Both the position numbers and the translations under genes were made by a program. From positions 1 to 64,000 of the forward strand of contig NZ_JAAVUZ010000001.1 of the NCBI RefSeq assembly GCF_018449675.1: a DNA stretch of 64,000 nucleotides, read 5' to 3'. Below are positions 8,469-17,482 of this stretch, piece by piece; position 1 is the first letter of the stretch, and each line of letters starts with the position of its first letter. The notes beneath the pieces were generated by a model. The model saw only the letters and a list, made by a program, of their open reading frames with translations, was not told the origin of the DNA and did no database searches. The stretch comes from Glaciihabitans sp. dw_435 (GTDB taxonomy: Bacteria > Actinomycetota > Actinomycetes > Actinomycetales > Microbacteriaceae).

Positions 8469-8996
8469 ATGTCTCCGAGAATCTACCTGGCCGGCCCCGA
8501 TGTCTTCTACCCCGACGCCCTCGAGCGCGCCGCCTGGATGAAAGGTGTCTGCGCCGAGTTCGGCCTCACCGGTGTGTTCCCCGCCGACGTCGTGATCGAC
8601 CCCACGGGTCTGTCCCCGGAGGAGCTCGCGGCCGCGATCTTCCAGCGCGATGTCGACCTCGTGCAGTCCTGCGACATCGTCGCGGCGAACCTCTTCCCCT
8701 TCCGCGGCGCCGAGCCCGACTCGGGCACCTGCTTCGAACTGGGCCTCGGCTTTGCCCTCGGCAAGAAGCTCTACGGCTACACGCACGCCGGAACAATGGC
8801 CGACCGCGTCGCCGAGCACTACGGCCCCGTCGACTCAAGCGGCGCCCGCCCGGTGGACTCCGACGGCCTCCACGTCGAGAACTTCGGCCCTCCGATCAAC
8901 CTGATGATTTCGGTGCCCGCGACGATGGTGTACGGCAGTTTTGAGGATTGCATTCGTCGGATAGCTCGGGATGTCACGCCGGCCGTTATCGCGTAG
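8469..8996 (+). CDS. Nucleoside 2-deoxyribosyltransferase family protein
   Basis: 175-aa Rossmann-like enzyme that cleaves or exchanges the base of deoxynucleosides or hydrolyses nucleotide N-glycosidic bonds. The family landmarks are the N-terminal IYLAGPDVF, the CDIVAANLFPFRG strand, and the catalytic PDSGTCFELGLGFALGK segment, whose Glu is the expected nucleophile. Length is typical. It stands alone, divergent from the PPTase gene, and is probably made from a leaderless mRNA (TAGACT plus 6 nt). Role in nucleoside salvage is inferred from the family. Confidence 0.88.
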   Translation: MSPRIYLAGPDVFYPDALERAAWMKGVCAEFGLTGVFPADVVIDPTGLSPEELAAAIFQRDVDLVQSCDIVAANLFPFRGAEPDSGTCFELGLGFALGKKLYGYTHAGTMADRVAEHYGPVDSSGARPVDSDGLHVENFGPPINLMISVPATMVYGSFEDCIRRIARDVTPAVIA

Positions 8997-9240
8997 AACG
9001 CAACATATTGGGTCGGACGGGTCATCCGCAGCCCGTATTTGGAGGTTTTTCTCAGGGCATGTCGTCCCACAGGGGGTGGACAAAGTTGTCCCCGCATGGT
9101 TACAGGGATGCGCGGCCACAAGTGACATTTCCACAGACGAATACCGTTGCGTTTTCGTTGGGGTGTCGTGATGGCTCCGTTACCAATTCGTGAGATTGCC
9201 GTGACAGCGGCACTCATCTCGCGTATTCTCGCTAGGTAGC
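8997..9240. other. Intergenic region before CHAP gene
   Basis: No gene is supported here. It holds a palindrome GGACAA-AG-TTGTCC at 9078-9091, possibly an operator, and a plausible -10 (TATTCT, 9224-9229) that would give a roughly 70-nt leader for the next gene. Confidence 0.45.
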
Positions 9241-9280
9241 TTGGTTGGTCCCGCGGGGGAAACTGTCTCCGCCCAACCAA
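9241..9280 (+). promoter_or_regulatory. Stem-loop in 5' leader of CHAP gene
   Basis: TTGGTTGG (9241-9248) pairs perfectly with CCAACCAA (9273-9280), enclosing a G-rich then C-rich loop (GCGGGGGAAAC...TCTCCGCC). The Shine-Dalgarno GGAGG of the CHAP gene follows 12 nt later. In actinobacteria cell-wall hydrolase genes often carry c-di-AMP (ydaO) riboswitches; only the GCGGGGGA motif is reminiscent, and the rest of the ydaO core is not apparent. Confidence 0.5.
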
Positions 9281-9306
9281 TGCGTAATGCCCGGAGGTAC
9301 ACGCCT

Positions 9307-10269
9307 GTGCCCGATGAGATGACGCCTGACTTGTCAGACGACCTCCTCGCCACCCGCGAAACGACCCCTCTGCCAGCTGCGAATGCGCCCCAGTATTCGT
9401 CACGTCGTGAACTCAAAGCGGCAAGCGCTCATGAGGGACGTCGACAGGGAGTGCAGCGCGTAGCCCGCGTTGCCAAGCCCACTCGCGCGTCACGAATCGC
9501 CGCCCGCCGACTGGCCGCTCTCGAGCGTCCGACCTCATCGCGTTCGCGCAAGGTCACTGCCGGTGGCAAGAAGAAGCAGAACCCGATCGCCGTTATCGCG
9601 ATCCTTTTGGTCGTCCCGGGCTTCATTGCCGCGGCGTCCATCCCCGCGTATGCGTTTGCTCCCGCCGGTGCTGAGCACCAGGCGGAGCTCGAGAAAGAGT
9701 CGGCCTCGGTTGATGCCGCTGCGGCTCCCGCGCAGGCCTCACTGAAGGTTCCATCGCAAGTTGCCCCTCTCTCGGTGAAGCGCGACAAGATCACCGCGAC
9801 CACCGAGTCCGAGCTGGCCGCGCAGAAGATCACCGCTGCCGCCTTCGCCTCGTACAACTCGAGCGTCCGCGCCGCCGGCGATGACTACCCGTGGCCGACC
9901 GCAGGCAACACGCTGTCGCCGCTGAACTACTACTACCGCCAGTGCGTCGACTTCGTCGCATACCGCCTGAACCGTGACGCCGGCTCCACCTCGGCTCCGT
10001 TCAAGTTCGTCTGGTCGAATCTCACCCCCGGTGGCGGAAACGCCTCTGAGTGGAAGCGCGCGTGGGAGTCCCACGGCTGGAAGACCAGCAACACTCCCGT
10101 TCTCGGAGCTGTCGCCTGGTTCAACGGCAACCACGTTGCGTACGTCAAGGCCATCAAGGGCAACAACGTCGTCATCGAGGAATACAACGGAATGGTGAAG
10201 CTCGGCTACGCCATGCGTACGATTCCGACCAGCTCGGTCGCCCGGTACCTGTACCCGCCGCCCCGCTAA
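9307..10269 (+). CDS. Membrane-anchored CHAP-domain peptidoglycan hydrolase
   Basis: 320-aa protein with a basic, Ser/Arg-rich cytoplasmic N terminus (about 1-95), one transmembrane or signal segment (IAVIAILLVVPGFIAAA, about 98-120), a helical linker and a C-terminal CHAP domain (about 195-315). The CHAP nucleophile is Cys213 in YRQCVDFVAYRLN, the catalytic His is His276 in GNHVAYVKAI, and the acidic partner lies in VVIEEYNG. CHAP enzymes are amidases or endopeptidases of peptidoglycan. The GTG at 9307 is chosen because GGAGG lies 9 nt upstream; the TTG that opens the frame at 9241 sits inside the leader hairpin. A strong terminator follows. Confidence 0.85.
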   Translation: MPDEMTPDLSDDLLATRETTPLPAANAPQYSSRRELKAASAHEGRRQGVQRVARVAKPTRASRIAARRLAALERPTSSRSRKVTAGGKKKQNPIAVIAILLVVPGFIAAASIPAYAFAPAGAEHQAELEKESASVDAAAAPAQASLKVPSQVAPLSVKRDKITATTESELAAQKITAAAFASYNSSVRAAGDDYPWPTAGNTLSPLNYYYRQCVDFVAYRLNRDAGSTSAPFKFVWSNLTPGGGNASEWKRAWESHGWKTSNTPVLGAVAWFNGNHVAYVKAIKGNNVVIEEYNGMVKLGYAMRTIPTSSVARYLYPPPR

Positions 10270-10286
10270 ACCGGCGCCCTTCGTAG

Positions 10287-10330
10287 AAAGCCCCGACGTG
10301 TCATCCACTGGATGCGCGCCGGGGCTTTTT
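10287..10330 (+). terminator. Rho-independent terminator after CHAP gene
   Basis: AAAGCCCCG pairs with CGGGGCTTT across a loop, followed by a T run at 10326-10330. Confidence 0.85.
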
Positions 10331-10841
10331 CGCTGCCTGCCTGATCCCGAATCTCAGCCCCCACCTCCATCGCCCGGCCCACTTTCCGCTGACCCGCTCA
10401 CCTCAGGCCGCGTCAGTCCCATCTCGCGGTGGTTCCGAGCGTTGGCCGGCACGGCCCTTGCGCTACATGCGGAGTTTCTGCCGCAATTCGCCTTCGTGCG
10501 GACTTTTGGGCGGCGGATGACCCGAATCTCCGCATCTGGCGAAATCCAGCGACGCCAACCGGCCGCAGCCCGGCCTCAGAGCGCCGAAAGAGCACCCGCT
10601 GCGCGTGCAACACCGGTTTCAACCCGGCCGATTTCACTAGGGGAGGAAATTCGGTCATTCCATGCCGGTTGGGGGCAGCGGATGACAGGATCTCCTCCGC
10701 TATTCAAATGCGCGAGGTGGCCGGCTCATTGGGCGGGTGCCGCGGGCCTGGGCCACGGTGCCTGCTGGTGCCGCGGGCCCGTCCACGGTGACTAGGGGCC
10801 GGAGCGTCTCGGACAACGGGGTCCGAGCAGCGCCCCTCGGG
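10331..10841. other. Non-coding 510-bp region with imperfect inverted repeats
   Basis: Open frames here on both strands have no recognisable protein signature and poor codon use, so no gene is called. A 14-bp imperfect inverted repeat (CGCTACATGCGGAG at 10461-10474 and its near complement at 10528-10541) brackets a 53-nt segment rich in further short inverted matches, which could be a REP- or MITE-like extragenic element. No open transposase is present. Confidence 0.4.
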
Positions 10842-12275
10842 CTACAGCGCCTCGTAGCGGGCGAGCGCGTCGGCGTCGCGGGCCGAGGTGGCGGCGCGGC
10901 GGGCGGCGTCGAGGGCCTCTACGGGGTCGGCTTCCGCCTCGGCAAGCATCAGCTGCCGTTCGGCCTCTGCGAGGCGGGTGCGGGCCTCGATGGCCGCGCG
11001 GCCGCCGGACATGTAGTTCTTAACCACGGAAATCTGGCTGCGGGCAGCCACGAGCGCTCCCGCGAGTGCCGTGCGGGCGTGCTCAAGGCGCTGCTGCTGA
11101 TTGCGTGCGCCGGCCAGGGCGGTATCGAGCTCGGTGACCGCTTCCCCGAGCTGGGCTATCGCGCGGGCCGGGTTCGGGTGGTGCAGGGAGGTGGCGGAGT
11201 CGGGGATGCCGGAGCCCGAGATGGGGGAGCCGACTGTGAGGGAATCCGGGTCGGGGGAGCCGGAGGTGGAGAGAGCGTCGGCACCGGCCGAGACACCAGC
11301 GCCACCACCCGCCACCGCCGCGTTCACGGCCTGCTCGACGGACGCGATGGCGGCCACCAGGGCGGCACCGGTATCCGCGTCCGGAGCGGCGTCACGAGCC
11401 GCGCGGGCCTCCTCGAGGCTGCGGCGGGTGTCCGCGACGAGGGTGGTGAGCGCAGCGTCCGCCTGACGAAGTGACGCGTGCACGTCCGATACGGCCGCGA
11501 GCAGCCGGCGCGCGCTGATGACGTGCCCGACGGACGCGTCGATCGTGGATGACACCGAGTTCACCCCCGTGGGATCGATGTGGGCGGCCGCGTCATCCGC
11601 TTCCGCACTCGCCTGATCCAGCAGCGCCGTCGCCTGCGCGACGTTGTCGCGAACCTCGACGACCGTCTCCGGGGCATACCGCGACGAGATGTAGTCGAGC
11701 GCCGACTGGGCCGCAGGCACCATGCCGCGCGACGTCGCAATGCCCTCGCGCAGGGCCGTGAGGCGGCGGGGAGAGTCGGCCTCCGCACGCCGCAGGGTGT
11801 CGAAGGCACCGCTCTGTGTCTGCAGGCTACGCTGGGCGGATTCGCTCAGCGCGACGATGCGGTTGTTCCAGTCGCGGCGCTCGACGTCGGTGTCGGCGTA
11901 CGCGTCGTCCAATTGCTGCTTCAGGCGGAACGCCTCGGTGACACTTGCGTGAGCGGATGCCACGGCGCTGGCAAACTCGCGGGTGCGCTCCTCTCCGAAC
12001 TGGGCGATCGCGTACGCGAGTTCATCGTCGCCGGCGGCCACCGCGTCGTCGGCGCGCAGCAGCGCTGATCCCGCGAGCTGCTCGAGTTCGGATATCCCGG
12101 CAGCGGCGCTCGGACGGGCTCCCTCACGACGCCGGAACAACAGCGTGAGCGCGATGGCAAGACCAATGACGACGACGACAACCAGGGTGACAACGGCGAT
12201 CAGCACGCCCCGCACCGGGTCGAGATCCGCCGCAGAGAGGACGCTCGGGGCCGCGATATAGCTCATAAACGTCAT
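10842..12275 (-). CDS. Membrane-anchored coiled-coil protein
   Basis: 477-aa protein of unknown function. One transmembrane helix near the N terminus (residues about 22-45, GVLIAVVTLVVVVVIGLAIAL) is followed by LFRRR and about 430 residues of Ala/Glu/Arg-rich helix with few breaks, predicted as cytoplasmic coiled coil. It resembles the C-terminal part of actinobacterial TPM-domain membrane proteins but has no TPM domain (inference from recall of that family). A Ser/Pro/Asp-rich linker (about 330-375) splits the helical region. It is divergent from the helicase-like gene with only 75 bp between starts. GGGGAA precedes the chosen ATG; an ATG three codons later is possible. Confidence 0.75.
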   Translation of the reverse strand: MTFMSYIAAPSVLSAADLDPVRGVLIAVVTLVVVVVIGLAIALTLLFRRREGARPSAAAGISELEQLAGSALLRADDAVAAGDDELAYAIAQFGEERTREFASAVASAHASVTEAFRLKQQLDDAYADTDVERRDWNNRIVALSESAQRSLQTQSGAFDTLRRAEADSPRRLTALREGIATSRGMVPAAQSALDYISSRYAPETVVEVRDNVAQATALLDQASAEADDAAAHIDPTGVNSVSSTIDASVGHVISARRLLAAVSDVHASLRQADAALTTLVADTRRSLEEARAARDAAPDADTGAALVAAIASVEQAVNAAVAGGGAGVSAGADALSTSGSPDPDSLTVGSPISGSGIPDSATSLHHPNPARAIAQLGEAVTELDTALAGARNQQQRLEHARTALAGALVAARSQISVVKNYMSGGRAAIEARTRLAEAERQLMLAEAEADPVEALDAARRAATSARDADALARYEAL

Positions 12276-12337
12276 ATTACGTTCCCCAAACTGCGCGAAA
12301 CCCGCCGAACGTCCCCGATGTGCGGGGCATCCGGCTT

Positions 12338-12343
12338 TATGGT
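12338..12343 (+). promoter_or_regulatory. Leaderless -10 box
   Basis: TATGGT ends 6 nt before the GTG at 12350, supporting that start codon for the helicase-like gene. Confidence 0.45.
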
Positions 12344-12349
12344 TGCGGG

Positions 12350-15300
12350 GTGTGGCGTGCTGATAAGAATGATGACGAGCTCTTCGTCGACGACGAACAT
12401 GCCCGCGCCGAGTACCAAGTAACGGCGCCGCATGCATTGACCCTGGGCGATCCGACTTTCGAGGCGGGAAACGTGGCAGAACCAACCTGGACCAGCTGGC
12501 GAGGTGAGTTGGCAGCGGTGGGTGGAACATCCCCGCTCCTGCACTTCGTCGACTCCCCGAGTACCCGAATTGAGCTGAGCGCCACCCACCCCGGCGGCCT
12601 CGCGCAGTTCATCACCGGCAAAACGACACTGCTGTCGAACCTCATCCGTGACGAGCTCGCCCTGCGCGGCGCCCGTCTGGCGGCCGGTGCCATCGCGGCC
12701 AAGGGCCTCGAACTTGCTACCGCGCGCGGCATCGACGCCGTGCACCTCGGTATCGGCATCGTCGAGTGGACCTACGGCAACGTCGATTACCGCGCACCCC
12801 TCCTGCTGCGTCCGTTGGCCATCCGCCGCCACGGCCGCGACTTCGAGGTCAAGCTGCGCGGCAAGGCGTTCCTCAACCCGGAACTCGCCCGCGTGCTGCG
12901 CGTGCAGTTCGGTCTCGACCTCGACGCGGACGCGTTCGCCGCCCTCGCCGACGACGACGGTACCTTCAAACCGAACCACGTGATCGACCGCTTGCGCGGC
13001 CTCACGGACCACCTCCAGCTCCTCACCGTGCAGCCACGCCTTGTCGTGTCGTCCTTCGCCGATGTGGCGACTGGGATGCTCGCGGATGCCTCGGACCTCT
13101 CGCACACGGTCCTCGACGCCATCGGTGGCAACGCCACGGCCAAGTGGACGGTCTCCGAGAGCTACCAGCCGGTTGAGGCGCTCGGCTCAGACCAGCGCCC
13201 GCCGCAGACCGACAATTTGCTGCTCGACGCGGATTCCGAACAGGAAAACGTGGTGGCCCAGATCGCCGCGGGCAACTCCGTTGTCGTCAAGACTCTCCCC
13301 GGCACCGGTGGCACCCAGACCATCGTGAACGTGATCGGTTCCCTCGTGGGACAGAACAAGCGCGTTCTCGTCGTCAGTGCCCGCCGGTCAACCCTGCAGG
13401 GCATCTCGCAGCGTCTCGGCGACGTCGGGCTTCCCGGCCTCGCCGTCGCGACCCGCACGCTGCGCCGCGACATCGTCCGCTCGATCTCCCGCAGCGAGAA
13501 GACCCCGCAGCCACAGGTCGCCGAGGTTGACGAGGCGCTCGTCCGCCTGCGCAAGGTGCTCCTCGACTACCGGGGTGCGTTGTCGCGTCCCGATGACATG
13601 CTGCAGATCAGTGTCCTTGACTGCGTCACGGAACTGAGCCGCCTCGCGCTGCTTCCCGTCCCGCCATCCACTACCGCACGTCTGCAGCGTGCGACGATCG
13701 AGGCGCTCGCGCACGACCGCCACCGCGCCGCCGAGACGATGGTCAACGCGGCCCGCCTCGGCGAGTTCCGCTACGGACCGGGGGATTCCCCCTGGTACGG
13801 CGCCCAGTTCGGCAGCGGCGAGGCAGCACACCGTGCCCACGAGACCGCGAAGCGCCTGCACAGCGAGTCGCTTCCGCGCTTGCTCGGCCGCGCCCGTGAG
13901 CTCATCCAGACCACGCACATGCGTCCGTTCGAGAACATCACCGAGCTCGGCGTGTACCTGCGTCTGCTCGTCGATCTCCGCGACACCCTCGACAAGTTCC
14001 TGCCGGTGGTCTTCGACCGCTCGCTCAGCGAACTGATCGCCGCGACCGCGCCGCGCAAGGATGCCCCCGACATGTCGGGACCCAATCGTCGCCGCCTCAA
14101 GAAGCTCGCGAAGGAGTACGTGCGCCCCGGCGTGCACATCTCCGACCTGCACGAGGCGATCGTTCGCATCCAGCAGCAGCGCATGCTCTGGCAGCGTTTT
14201 GTTCCCGAGGGTGTGCCGCCGACCGTTCCCGTCGGCATCGCCGATGTACAGGTCGCCTACCAGGTCGTCGCCCAGGACCTGCAGGTTCTCGACGAGCCGC
14301 TCGGTGCCAACAGCCCCGACACCCAGCTCGCATTCATGCCGCTGTCGCGTTTGCTCATGCGCGTCGAAGCCCTCGCGGCCGAGTCCGACGTGCTCAACAA
14401 CCTGCAGGACCGCACGGCGCTCATGGCGACCCTGCGCGACCTGGAACTTGGCCCGCTGACCCAGGACCTGGCCTCGCGCCACATCCCCGAGGCGCAGGTC
14501 GAAGCCGAGCTCGAACTCGCGTGGTGGCAGTCCGCCCTCGAGTCGTTGCTCGAGGCCGACCGCGCCCTGCTCGGTGCCAACACCGGTGTTCTCGACCGTC
14601 TCGAGGCGGACTTCCGCCTGGTGGACGAGGCCCACGCCGCCTCCAGCGCGCAGCTGCTGTCCTGGCAACTCGCCGAGACCTGGAAGATCGGTCTCGTCGA
14701 CTGGCCTGACGAAGCGGCCCTGCTCAAGCGCCTCCTGCGCCGCGAGCACGTCACCGCGTTCGACCTGCAGACCACCGCACCGCACCTGTCGCGCACGATC
14801 GCGCCGGTCTGGCTCGCGTCCCCGTACGACGTTCACGAGATCGTGGACACCATGCCGTTCGACACCGTGATCCTCGTCGACGCCGGCGCCACCACCCTCG
14901 CCGAGAACGTCGGCGCCATCCGCCGGGCCCGTCAGGTGGTCGCGTTCGGCGACCCGGTGACGCAGAGCCCGACGCCGTTCACGATCGCGATTGCCGACGC
15001 GGATGCGGAATCAGTGGATGCCGCGACATCCACCGATCCCGACGAAGCGCACGCGAACTCGGCCCTCGCGCGTCTCGGAACCCTGTTGCCCACGCTGGCG
15101 CTCACGCGCAGCTACCGGGCCGGCGGAGAGGACCTCGCCGAGCTCGTCAATCGCCGTTTCTACGGCGGACGGATCGAGTCGCTCCCGTGGGCGGGAAGCT
15201 TCCTCGGGCACGGCAGCCTCGCACTTGACTACGTCGCCGACGGCCACGGCATGCCCGACCCGGTCTCCGGAGCTGTGGAGAGCCCCGACGCCGAGGTCAA

Positions 15301-16108
15301 CCGCGTTGTCGACCTCGTGCTGGACCATGCCCGTCGTCGCCCGCACGAGTCGCTCATGGTCATCACCGCGAGCGAGCGTCACGCCGTGCGTGTGCAGCAG
15401 GCGGTGCTCACCGCGATCACCGGTCACGCCGAGTACAACGACTTCATCATCGGTGACAACGCCGAGCCGTTCACCGTCACGACGATCGAGCAGGCCGTTG
15501 CCCAGAGCCGCGACCGCGTGATCTTCTCAATCGGGTTCGGGCGCACGCCGCACGGCCGCGTGCTGTCGAACTTCGGTGCGCTGGGTGAGCCCGGTGGAGA
15601 CCGCCTGCTCGCCGTCGCCATGACGCGTGCCCGTCGCTCGATGGTCATCGTCACGTGCTTCGCACCCAGCGACATCGAGGATGGCCGCATGCAGTACGGC
15701 GCCATCGCGCTCGCGGAGATCCTCGCCGAGGTCGCCGCGCGGTCTGGCCAGGAGCACCTGCCGGATGACAGCGACCCGATGCTCGTCGATCTTGCCCGCC
15801 GCCTGCAGGGCCACGGCCTCAAGGTCGCCCTCGGGCACCGCGGAAAGCTCGGGCTCGTCGCCGCGTACAAGGGCACCTGCGTCACGATCGAGACGGACAC
15901 CGTGCTGCACCGCACGAGCCTGCGCGAGTCGCTGCGTCTGCGTCCCGAGCTGCTGCGTCGCCTCGGCTGGCACTACCTGCGCGTGCACGCGTTCGAGCTG
16001 TTCAGCAACCCGGACGAGGTCGCGGCCCGCATCGTGACCATGCTCGGTGCCGATGAGGCTCCGATCACGGAACCGCTGGCAATCGTCGCAGCGCAGCCCC
16101 GTGAGTGA
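12350..16108 (+). CDS. DUF4011/SF1 helicase-like protein with degenerate Walker motifs
   Basis: About 1252-aa protein. The N-terminal part (about 40-150) matches DUF4011-type sequences (SPLLHFVD...LIRDELALR); the rest has SF1 (Upf1-like) helicase architecture. At the Walker A position the sequence is TLPGTGGTQT, with Gly (codon 13310-13312) where Lys is required; at motif II it reads ILVDAGA, with Ala (14882-14884) for the catalytic Glu. Motif III-like AFGDPVTQSPTPF, SYRAGGEDLAELVNRRFY and motif VI-like LAVAMTRARRSM remain. It may be an inactive helicase with a structural or nucleic-acid-binding role. The C terminus (about 1135-1240) resembles a restriction-endonuclease-like end domain. GTG 12350 is preferred for the leaderless -10; GTG 12320 would add 10 residues. 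Confidence 0.85.
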   Translation: MWRADKNDDELFVDDEHARAEYQVTAPHALTLGDPTFEAGNVAEPTWTSWRGELAAVGGTSPLLHFVDSPSTRIELSATHPGGLAQFITGKTTLLSNLIRDELALRGARLAAGAIAAKGLELATARGIDAVHLGIGIVEWTYGNVDYRAPLLLRPLAIRRHGRDFEVKLRGKAFLNPELARVLRVQFGLDLDADAFAALADDDGTFKPNHVIDRLRGLTDHLQLLTVQPRLVVSSFADVATGMLADASDLSHTVLDAIGGNATAKWTVSESYQPVEALGSDQRPPQTDNLLLDADSEQENVVAQIAAGNSVVVKTLPGTGGTQTIVNVIGSLVGQNKRVLVVSARRSTLQGISQRLGDVGLPGLAVATRTLRRDIVRSISRSEKTPQPQVAEVDEALVRLRKVLLDYRGALSRPDDMLQISVLDCVTELSRLALLPVPPSTTARLQRATIEALAHDRHRAAETMVNAARLGEFRYGPGDSPWYGAQFGSGEAAHRAHETAKRLHSESLPRLLGRARELIQTTHMRPFENITELGVYLRLLVDLRDTLDKFLPVVFDRSLSELIAATAPRKDAPDMSGPNRRRLKKLAKEYVRPGVHISDLHEAIVRIQQQRMLWQRFVPEGVPPTVPVGIADVQVAYQVVAQDLQVLDEPLGANSPDTQLAFMPLSRLLMRVEALAAESDVLNNLQDRTALMATLRDLELGPLTQDLASRHIPEAQVEAELELAWWQSALESLLEADRALLGANTGVLDRLEADFRLVDEAHAASSAQLLSWQLAETWKIGLVDWPDEAALLKRLLRREHVTAFDLQTTAPHLSRTIAPVWLASPYDVHEIVDTMPFDTVILVDAGATTLAENVGAIRRARQVVAFGDPVTQSPTPFTIAIADADAESVDAATSTDPDEAHANSALARLGTLLPTLALTRSYRAGGEDLAELVNRRFYGGRIESLPWAGSFLGHGSLALDYVADGHGMPDPVSGAVESPDAEVNRVVDLVLDHARRRPHESLMVITASERHAVRVQQAVLTAITGHAEYNDFIIGDNAEPFTVTTIEQAVAQSRDRVIFSIGFGRTPHGRVLSNFGALGEPGGDRLLAVAMTRARRSMVIVTCFAPSDIEDGRMQYGAIALAEILAEVAARSGQEHLPDDSDPMLVDLARRLQGHGLKVALGHRGKLGLVAAYKGTCVTIETDTVLHRTSLRESLRLRPELLRRLGWHYLRVHAFELFSNPDEVAARIVTMLGADEAPITEPLAIVAAQPRE

Positions 16109-16355
16109 GCAAGACAAGAACAGTGCGGCGGCGGATGACCCGGCCGCCGGCACCTCGGCTGGCGAAGCCACTCGAGCTGCCGCAAGGGATACTGCGGCCG
16201 GGGCACCCTCGGAACCGCCGGCCCGCCGTTCCCGGCGCCGCGTGACGACGCAGCCCGTGCCCGGAAGCGACCCCAATCCCGCTCCCGAGGCGCCGAGGCA
16301 CACCCTCGAGGAAAACGACGACCGCCTCAAGGCCGAGAAGCCACCGCACTACTGA
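16101..16355 (+). CDS. Small hypothetical protein downstream of helicase-like gene
   Basis: 84-residue, highly charged and disordered protein. It begins VSEQDKNSAAADDPAAG and ends with NDDRLKAEKPPHY, a C-terminal pattern I associate with a small conserved protein in Microbacteriaceae. GTG at 16101 overlaps the helicase-like gene by 8 bp, so translation is coupled. A basic cluster (ARRSRRRVTTQ) lies in the middle. No domain is recognised. The coupling suggests a partner of the helicase-like protein (inference). Confidence 0.65.
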   Translation: MSEQDKNSAAADDPAAGTSAGEATRAAARDTAAGAPSEPPARRSRRRVTTQPVPGSDPNPAPEAPRHTLEENDDRLKAEKPPHY

Positions 16356-16434
16356 CCGACGCCACTCGCTGGCCGCGCCCCACCCGCAGGTCCCGTGCCA
16401 CCGCCGACCCATGCCGCCGGAGCTGGCGCCTCGC

Positions 16435-17418
16435 CTACGCCGTCGGCAGGTGGAAGAGCGCTTGCGCGTTGCCGTGGGTGAACTTGTCGCGGTCCTGTTG
16501 TGAGGGGAATTCCGCGAGGAATCCGGTGATGTCGTCCCGCGTGGGGCGTTGGAACGGGTAGTCGGTCGAAAACAGCAGGCGGTCGGGTGTCGTGACCTCG
16601 AGGGCATGCCGAAGAAGCGTGGGATTGAGCATGCCGGAGCTCGTGATGTGCACGTTGGACCGGACGTACTCCGATACCTTCCGGTCGAGTCCGGCGACCC
16701 GCGACAGGCTGTCCGTGCGGTCCTGCCAGAACAGCAGCAGTTCACCCCAATGGCCGAGCACCAACTGCAGGTCGGGGTGGCGGTCCAGCGTGCCGCGAAC
16801 GATGAGACGGAGCGCGGCCGTGGCGGCCTCGAGATGCCATCCCCAGCCGAACGTGGCAAGGCCGAGGCTGGTGATGGGGTCGAATCCGCTGTACGCCGCA
16901 TCACGGATGGCGCTGGACGGGATTTGAGGATGAATGAACACCGGTTGCCCCAGGGCCGCGGCCGCGGCGAAGAGCTCGTCGTACCGCGGGTCATCCAAGG
17001 CCACATCGCCGGTGCGTCCGTAGACCATCGTGCCCACGAGCCCGAGTGCCGCCGATCGCTCCAGCTCCGCGACCGCGGCGTGGGGGTCTGCCATGGGCAG
17101 GGTTGAGAACGCGCGGAACCGTGTGGGGTGACGGTGGACTGCTTCGGCGGCGAGATCGTTCGCCCGTCGGCTGAGAGCAATCGCATCGTCGGTGTCGAGC
17201 GGGTGGGTGCCGGGAGGAGCCAGCGAGAGAATCTGGAGGTCGACGCCCTGCGCATCCATGGCTGCGACCCGGGCATCGGCTATGTCGTTGAGACGGTCCA
17301 GGTTGTCACCCATCTCGTCAAACGCGATGCTGGCGTCGGCGCGGTCTGCGGGCAGGGCCCTCACCGCGTCTGTTAGCTCGGGCAGGTTCCAGTGTTCTTC
17401 GATCGCTATGACTGTCAT
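16435..17418 (-). CDS. Amidohydrolase (ACMSD/gamma-resorcylate decarboxylase-like)
   Basis: 327-aa metal-dependent amidohydrolase-2 protein. Features are the N-terminal IAIEEHW (metal-binding Glu/His), FIHPQ around residue 170, LVLGHWGELL around 230 and the terminal STDYPF Asp motif around 290, the set seen in 2-amino-3-carboxymuconate-6-semialdehyde decarboxylase and resorcylate/salicylate decarboxylase relatives. Members decarboxylate or hydrolyse aromatic-derived acids; the substrate here is unknown. Start ATG 17418 begins MTVIAIEEHW; longer frames run through the operator. It is divergent from a TetR gene, and two TetR operators lie between, so it is probably repressed by that TetR until an aromatic-type inducer appears. 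Confidence 0.88.
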   Translation of the reverse strand: MTVIAIEEHWNLPELTDAVRALPADRADASIAFDEMGDNLDRLNDIADARVAAMDAQGVDLQILSLAPPGTHPLDTDDAIALSRRANDLAAEAVHRHPTRFRAFSTLPMADPHAAVAELERSAALGLVGTMVYGRTGDVALDDPRYDELFAAAAALGQPVFIHPQIPSSAIRDAAYSGFDPITSLGLATFGWGWHLEAATAALRLIVRGTLDRHPDLQLVLGHWGELLLFWQDRTDSLSRVAGLDRKVSEYVRSNVHITSSGMLNPTLLRHALEVTTPDRLLFSTDYPFQRPTRDDITGFLAEFPSQQDRDKFTHGNAQALFHLPTA

Positions 17419-17446
17419 GGTGTCCTCTCGGGCGTGGCGACTTTCG

Positions 17447-17462
17447 CTCAACGCCTGTTGAG
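17447..17462. promoter_or_regulatory. TetR operator 1
   Basis: CTCAAC-N4-GTTGAG, a perfect inverted repeat in the divergent promoter region, 29 bp from the amidohydrolase start. It matches a second copy at 17483-17498. Confidence 0.65.
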
Positions 17463-17482
17463 TAAACAACCTAGCACGACCA

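Noticed and set aside
9200-9306. ydaO (c-di-AMP) riboswitch before the CHAP gene
   Set aside because: Only a short GCGGGGGA match exists; the second conserved helix and the CGTCAGCTAACC-like region are missing.
10298-10795. Plus- and minus-strand open frames in the 10.3-10.8 kb gap
   Set aside because: The plus frame starts inside the terminator hairpin; neither strand shows protein motifs or a Shine-Dalgarno.
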